Assembly: GCA_030849805.1 (NCBI GenBank)
Contig: JASANZ010001867.1
Span: 1-20,449, forward strand
Direction of reading: 5' to 3'
Source: Sergeia podlipaevii
Taxonomy: Eukaryota; Euglenozoa; Kinetoplastea; Trypanosomatida; Trypanosomatidae
DNA length: 20,449 nucleotides
A program made the translations under genes and the position numbers. Positions 16,230-20,449 of this stretch are shown here, in pieces. The stretch's first letter is position 1. Every line of letters begins with the position of its first letter. The notes under the pieces were generated by a model that did no database searches, was not told the DNA's origin, and saw nothing but the letters and a program-made list of their open reading frames with translations.

Positions 16230-16703
16230 AATAGTGGTATGGATATGGCTTTTTCAAATAAATAGAGGAGCGGAGTATATACTCTATTTTTGCAGAGATT
16301 TGATAAACTGCTGTGATGAATAATGAAAATTCGATAACTTGGGTATGAATACACTTCGGCGATGCACACAAGCTAACAATGATTAAAAAAACGATGCAGG
16401 AAAGCCAAGGAAGAAAAAGAGAGAGAAAAAGCACTGGTATATCCGCATTACGCAGCGATGCATTAGGAAAAAAAAAACCTACAAGGTGATAAATTTCGAC
16501 CATGAAGCCTTAAATGAATGTATAGCGCGTTTATTTATCTTTTTTGTTTGATGAGATAAATGAAAAATTAAAGCAACAATCACGTCTATCTTTTTCTTCA
16601 ATCCTTTCTTTCTATCGCTGTTGTCCTCTTTGCGCCTTTCACTGTGTACGTAAGTGCACCTAGAGTAGTGAGAGGGGGGGAGGGAGACAGCGGCACAACA
16701 CTA
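16230..16703. other. AT-rich spacer between B55 and sterol reductase genes
   Basis: No gene is seen. On the coding strand a pyrimidine tract (16408-16430) is followed by an AG at 16374-16373 (5' UTR 143 nt) and a weaker AG at 16250-16249 (19 nt). A 12-bp perfect palindrome, GAGTATATACTC, is at 16273-16284 inside the longer leader. The part near 16703 is the 3' UTR of the B55 gene. Confidence 0.55.
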
Positions 16704-18806
16704 CTACTGTGGCATTAGCCCATTGTAGCTCAGCTGCATCATCACCTGGCCACAGGACACTATCATGCCGCAAGTGCCACCATGAGACATAACCGGACGT
16801 GACATGAGAGTGATTCGGGTACCCAGTTCCAGCATGTTGTCCTTGCCAGTCTTGCTTGATGTAAGTGCATTGCTCCGTACTGGGGCAAGCACAGCCTTCC
16901 GCGTCTCCGCAACCCCTTCAGCGCTTGGAAGTTGAAACGTATTCACACCCTGCGTCCCCGACGCATCGGCGGTGCTAAGTGGATCCTCACCATCGCCCTG
17001 CGTCACATCAATCGTGTACAAGGAGTTGTTGAAGCCACCAGTGCAGACGTGCGTGCGGCTCATAAAGGACAAGTCAAACTTCTCAAATAGAAGGTCTGAT
17101 TGATAAAGTGTCTCGAGATCGTCGCGCAGGTGCGGGTGCAGCTCCCACGAGCGCACAATGCCATTCCCCCCGTTGCTCTCACTCAGGCTGGACGGACTAG
17201 AGGCGCCAGCAACACCACCCGACACACGCACATCCCAGAGGCAGACAGTCATGAAGTCACGACCGGCAATATACCGTCCACACGGGCTCAAAGCGCAGTC
17301 GCTAAGGCTATTCGTCACTTGATTAAACACACTATCTGCCTCACGTGGTGGGTTACAGAAGACCAGCGAGGTCTGGTTCACCCATTTCAGACCCTGTCGA
17401 ACGTCAATCACGCGCACGTTGCCCGCTGAGGTCACGGCAAACAGAAGAAAGGGCTCATGCGGAAAGCTGCGAACGCCCCGAATGACCTCACGTGGCTCTT
17501 CATCATACGCTGGACGGAGGTCAAAAGTCTCGATCGAGGTGTCGGGATACTCAGTGCACCACAGCTGCATCGTAAGGTCATCTGCGGTGACGAACTGCTC
17601 ACTATCGGAGAGTGGACAAATAGAATTGATGTTGTACTCGTGATGGAGCGCGTACCGCGCAGTCATCTTCATCGCAACGGTGGAACCTCGGCTAGAGGCA
17701 GTCAATGGGCCAATCGTCTTGATACCAATCTTGTCCACCGCGCGGAATGGTTGTGCCGACTCCCGCACCGTCATGAGCTTGTACAGTTTAGGCACTTTCT
17801 CATTAGCGGTAAGCAGGTATGAAGCTGCACTGGTTTGCGGAAGGAACGCCATAGCCACTACGTTTGGCGTCACCTCCACGCTGTTGAGAGGATCAATGAC
17901 ACTGCTGTAGGCCTGCTGGCACACATGAAAACGATATAAGTCCTTGGACCGCGGCGGAGGCGGAGCAGAAACAGTTGGGCTCGCGGCCGCTTCGGTAGCA
18001 TTGATCTTTCCTTCAATGGCTGCCTCGGACGCATTCTCTTCCAGTTTCTCTAGTTGTAAAAGCTTCTTTTGCTGAGGGGAAGTCATCGGACGACGCTCCA
18101 TGACAACTACCCGGCCGGTGCGATCGCCAATGGCGATATAGTCGCCTGACGAGGCAATGGACGAGATATACTGCGTAGGATTCTGTCGAAGCGTAGCAGC
18201 GGAACTCCCCGTCGCAGAACCGGTGGCAGTCTTGGTGGGATGGTGTGTGTTCGTATCCTTCAGGTACTCCTTGAGTGGGCGACCCATAATGTACGCTTCC
18301 TCAAAACTAATCTTCGAAAGCGGCTTCGACAACACAGATCCAGCAGTCTTTCGTCCTCGTGCGCCAGCTGCTACCGCCGATCCACCACCACCACCGCTGG
18401 CGCTTTCCGACGAACGCCGGCTGCCCTCCTGCAGTAGTTCATGCAGGCTCAGACGCGGCACTGACGTGGAGCTCTGCCGTGCCTGCTGGTGTTCCACCAA
18501 GGTCGCCATGGCGCCATAGTGTCGACTGCCGGACGGTGAGCGTGATTTGGCACTGCCACTGCCCACACCGCTGGGGCTATGATGTGAGAAAATGGCGTCC
18601 ACCTCGGGGTCCGAAATGGCCACTGCCGGCGGCTCATCGTGAGCAGAAGTTGCGGCGTTCCCAGGGGGGAAATGTTTGTCTGCTTGCACAGTCGAGCTGG
18701 GAATACGAGGAGAATAGAGACCTGGCTGTCCCTCTTCATTAAGCCGCTCCTGCATCGACGTGCGCTTCTTGAGGGTGCCATCTAAATTTAAGCTAGGCAC
18801 AAACAT
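16704..18806 (-). CDS. PP2A regulatory subunit B, B55/PR55 type, with long N-terminal extension
   Basis: The 700-residue product carries the WD40 beta-propeller of B55, which gives protein phosphatase 2A its substrate choice. In order: I-A-I-G-D-R-T-G-R-V-V-V (224-235) is the first blade; F-L-P-Q-T-S-A-A (321-328) with L-L-T-A-N-E-K (331-337) matches W-L-P-Q-x-N-A-A..S-T-N-D-K; H-E-Y-N-I-N-S-I (389-396); T-A-D-D-L (407-411) retains the Asp pair that lies in the substrate groove of human B55; G-R-Y-I-A-G-R-D (510-517) and L-W-D (523-525); then H-P-H-L-R (557-561), L-Y-x-S-D (567-571), F-E-K-F-D (573-577) and T-G-G-F-N-N (589-594). Residues 1-210 are extra, mostly disordered and Ser-rich, and residues about 240-290 form an insert after blade 1. 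Human B55 is about 447 residues. The frame opens at a TTG at 18857, but no ATG lies above 18806 before a stop. The gene ends in tandem TAG codons. Confidence 0.9.
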   Translation of the reverse strand: MFVPSLNLDGTLKKRTSMQERLNEEGQPGLYSPRIPSSTVQADKHFPPGNAATSAHDEPPAVAISDPEVDAIFSHHSPSGVGSGSAKSRSPSGSRHYGAMATLVEHQQARQSSTSVPRLSLHELLQEGSRRSSESASGGGGGSAVAAGARGRKTAGSVLSKPLSKISFEEAYIMGRPLKEYLKDTNTHHPTKTATGSATGSSAATLRQNPTQYISSIASSGDYIAIGDRTGRVVVMERRPMTSPQQKKLLQLEKLEENASEAAIEGKINATEAAASPTVSAPPPPRSKDLYRFHVCQQAYSSVIDPLNSVEVTPNVVAMAFLPQTSAASYLLTANEKVPKLYKLMTVRESAQPFRAVDKIGIKTIGPLTASSRGSTVAMKMTARYALHHEYNINSICPLSDSEQFVTADDLTMQLWCTEYPDTSIETFDLRPAYDEEPREVIRGVRSFPHEPFLLFAVTSAGNVRVIDVRQGLKWVNQTSLVFCNPPREADSVFNQVTNSLSDCALSPCGRYIAGRDFMTVCLWDVRVSGGVAGASSPSSLSESNGGNGIVRSWELHPHLRDDLETLYQSDLLFEKFDLSFMSRTHVCTGGFNNSLYTIDVTQGDGEDPLSTADASGTQGVNTFQLPSAEGVAETRKAVLAPVRSNALTSSKTGKDNMLELGTRITLMSRPVMSHGGTCGMIVSCGQVMMQLSYNGLMPQ

Positions 18807-19445
18807 GTCTATTGAGATGTACCACCGCAGCACCTCTTGCGTCCTATTGGCTTGCAAAAATATGTGCTTCCGTCACCGATAGGAGGTATCTCTGCAGACA
18901 GTCAATACACGCAATGTTGAGTAGCTACTATGAAGTATAAACAAAATATTTTAATAAAAAAAAAATCTCCCAAGATTCTAGAGGGAGAAGAAGGAAGAGT
19001 TGCGGGAACAAATATCACGCGTTCTTTGAGGTTGTATGCCCCTTCTAACTTTTCTTTTCTCTAAATCAGTACAATATGAGTCAAGCACCTGGGGTATGTG
19101 ATGGTGAACAAAAAATGGATAGCGCCAAAGCATGTATTTTTTTTTTAAGAAAAAAGAGGAATCGTAGCAACAATTGCCCCCTGTGACTACATTATCACTT
19201 CGTATTGCTTGTTTGCTTTCTTTTTCTTTTTCAAGTGTCACGTTCAGTCCCTTGCACAAATAGCCTATTGGTTCCAACCGGAAGCGTGTAGATTTGCTTA
19301 TTCATTGTGAACAAGAAAGAAAAAAAAAAGCAGCTTTCACCCAAAACACTAACTCGCACAACTATCTATCCAACTCCATAGTTTCTTTTCTGCAGAGCCA
19401 CGCGCAGACGAACACAGTTTTTTCTTTTCGAAAAAGAAAGAGATG
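18807..19445. other. AT-rich spacer between the 153-residue gene and the B55 gene
   Basis: No gene is seen. It holds the 3' UTR of the 153-residue gene next to 19445 and a rather long leader of B55. Minus-strand open frames here are short and contain Lys/Phe low-complexity runs encoded by A/T tracts. A plus-strand T run lies near 19138-19146. Confidence 0.55.
18978..18999 (-). promoter_or_regulatory. Predicted trans-splice acceptor for the B55 gene
   Basis: A clean coding-strand CT tract of 20 bases (18980-18999) ends directly in TAG, with AG at 18979-18978. The 5' UTR would be 171 nt. A weaker T tract nearer the gene (about 18956-18965) is an alternative. Confidence 0.5.
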
Positions 19446-19907
19446 CTAGCTGCGCATGTCCTTTGCATTGCTGACCACCTCATCATAAGAGTACTGAAAC
19501 TTCTTCCTAAACGCCAAATCCTGAAAATCGTATGTCTGTCTGTCACCCTTGTTGTACATGCGGTGTTGCACCCACTCCGTTGGGCACTGCACACGCCGAG
19601 CTTGCAAGTCTCTCCACCAGTATGCATCCCTATATTCGGCAGGCACTGGAATGTGGTAGTACTGCTGGTCTGGCACCAAGTGCGTGTTCTCCGCCCAGTG
19701 GGGGTCACACTTTTCTTCATAGGTGTCGTGATCGATGTAACGATTCGCGTGAACTAGCTTGCGGGGATCGTACATGGGAAGAGGATCCCAGTTGTACTTG
19801 TGAAGTGACTTTTTGTTAAGAATGCGCTTGAGTTGGTGTGTGAACATACCCTTGCCTTGCTTGAAGATAATGGGGTTCTTGCACAGCACACATGACTTGC
19901 GCAACAT
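19446..19907 (-). CDS. Hypothetical small basic protein, 153 aa, possibly mitochondrial
   Basis: The family is not recognised. The open frame reaches 19931 only through a TTG; the first ATG is 19907 (M-L-R-K-S-C-V-L-C-K). The N-terminal 35 residues are basic without acids, including C-V-L-C at 6-9, and could be a mitochondrial presequence or, less likely, half of a metal site. The rest is rich in Tyr, Trp, His, Asp and Arg, with P-x-x-Y-D-P-R (46-52), H-I-P-V-P-A-E-Y (87-94) and W-W-R-D-L (99-103). No membrane segment is seen. Size, charge and aromatic content resemble the 149-residue protein at 12003-12452 and many trypanosomatid-specific mitoribosomal or respiratory-complex subunits, but there is no direct evidence of function. 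Confidence 0.75.
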   Translation of the reverse strand: MLRKSCVLCKNPIIFKQGKGMFTHQLKRILNKKSLHKYNWDPLPMYDPRKLVHANRYIDHDTYEEKCDPHWAENTHLVPDQQYYHIPVPAEYRDAYWWRDLQARRVQCPTEWVQHRMYNKGDRQTYDFQDLAFRKKFQYSYDEVVSNAKDMRS

Positions 19908-20449
19908 GATAACTAAAGTGATTGGGAGCAAAGTATCACTAAACGCTTTATTTCCTTCTAAAAGCTAACTAAAAGTGTATACGTGAGGCTTCTTATAAAC
20001 CGTCCGTACACAAGTGAAAAAAAAGTGGGTGCAAAAAGCACAAAAACAAACCCGTAACACTATACAGAAACAACCTGTAGACCAAAGCAAGAGATAAGAT
20101 AAGAAAAAAAAAGATCTGTGTAGAGACACCAACGTGCTTTGTAGAAATCAAGATACCTCAATAAATTCCTGAAAATTGTAAAGTTGCCTCACAATGAGTG
20201 GCAGTGCAACACGCCAACAGCGCTCACTAATATTGATACTAAAAGCTGAAATGGTGTGTTGAAACGTTAACTCTCGTTAAACAATATCTTCTATCAATCA
20301 CCTCATGGTTGGTTGACTATAGTCTCTATCAACTCAAGGCACAAGAATGATGTATCTATGGAGAAAAGGAGTAAAACAAAAAAAAGCATATATATAATTA
20401 TCTCTGTGTTAACTAACGTAACAAACTGATCCCTGCAAGCGTGCTTATA
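19908..20449. other. AT-rich spacer at the right edge
   Basis: No gene is seen up to the window edge. A coding-strand T8 tract (20017-20024) followed by AG at 19993-19992 is a possible acceptor for the 153-residue gene (84-nt 5' UTR). The far right should be the 3' region of a gene outside the window. Confidence 0.5.

Noticed and set aside
16273..16284. 12-bp palindrome GAGTATATACTC as an operator
   Set aside because: Trypanosomatid genes lack individual promoters with operators, and a palindrome this short in AT-rich DNA may well be chance.
18807..18857. 17-codon N-terminal extension of the B55 subunit from a TTG
   Set aside because: No ATG lies in it, and a TGA is found in frame just above, so the ATG at 18806 is the first usable start.
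1..20449. tRNA, rRNA, spliced-leader RNA genes, CRISPR array or transposon
   Set aside because: I looked for tRNA T-arm consensus, long direct or inverted repeats and reverse transcriptase-like frames by eye and saw none. A covariance-model scan would settle the RNA genes.
1..20449. Stop-codon reassignment, as in some trypanosomatids
   Set aside because: TAA, TAG and TGA all end genes here at positions that fit family lengths, and none interrupts a conserved domain.

Overview
The window is nuclear DNA of a trypanosomatid protist (Kinetoplastea). All supported protein genes lie on the minus strand. They have no introns and are separated by AT-rich spacers. On the coding strand nearly every spacer carries a polypyrimidine or poly-T run followed by an AG shortly before the next ATG. 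This is the layout of a polycistronic unit processed by spliced-leader trans-splicing and polyadenylation. Several products are typical eukaryotic proteins (eL6, a PP2A B55 subunit, TTC4/Cns1, an ERG4-type sterol reductase). TAA, TAG and TGA all act as stops, so there is no sign of stop reassignment. I cannot name the genus. The spacers are richer in A/T than I would expect for Leishmania, but that is only an impression.

In order of transcription (right to left): a gene-free stretch at the right edge; a small basic, possibly mitochondrial protein (19446-19907); a PP2A B55-type regulatory subunit with a long N-terminal extension (16704-18806); a C-24 sterol reductase with an Arg/Ser/Gly hexapeptide repeat at its N-terminus (14682-16229); a 2.2 kb spacer without a convincing gene; a second small basic, possibly mitochondrial protein (12003-12452); a TTC4/Cns1-type TPR co-chaperone (10292-11455); a POT/PTR2 proton-coupled oligopeptide transporter (7859-9721); ribosomal protein eL6 (6742-7317); a WD40 protein resembling WDR70 (4772-6364); a divergent EB1-like microtubule-end protein (3053-4279); an unrecognised 742-residue protein (567-2795); and the first 18 codons of another gene leaving the window at the left edge (1-55).

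The genes do not form a pathway. As is usual in trypanosomatids, unrelated genes share a transcription unit, and expression is probably set after transcription through UTRs and codon usage. eL6 stands out for its GC-rich third positions. Points for a second look are the repeat tail on the sterol reductase (reminiscent of the lamin B receptor), the EB1-like protein, the B55 extension, the long spacer at 12453-14681 with a perfect hairpin, and very short predicted 5' UTRs at several genes. I found no rRNA, tRNA, CRISPR array, transposon or convincing mobile element.
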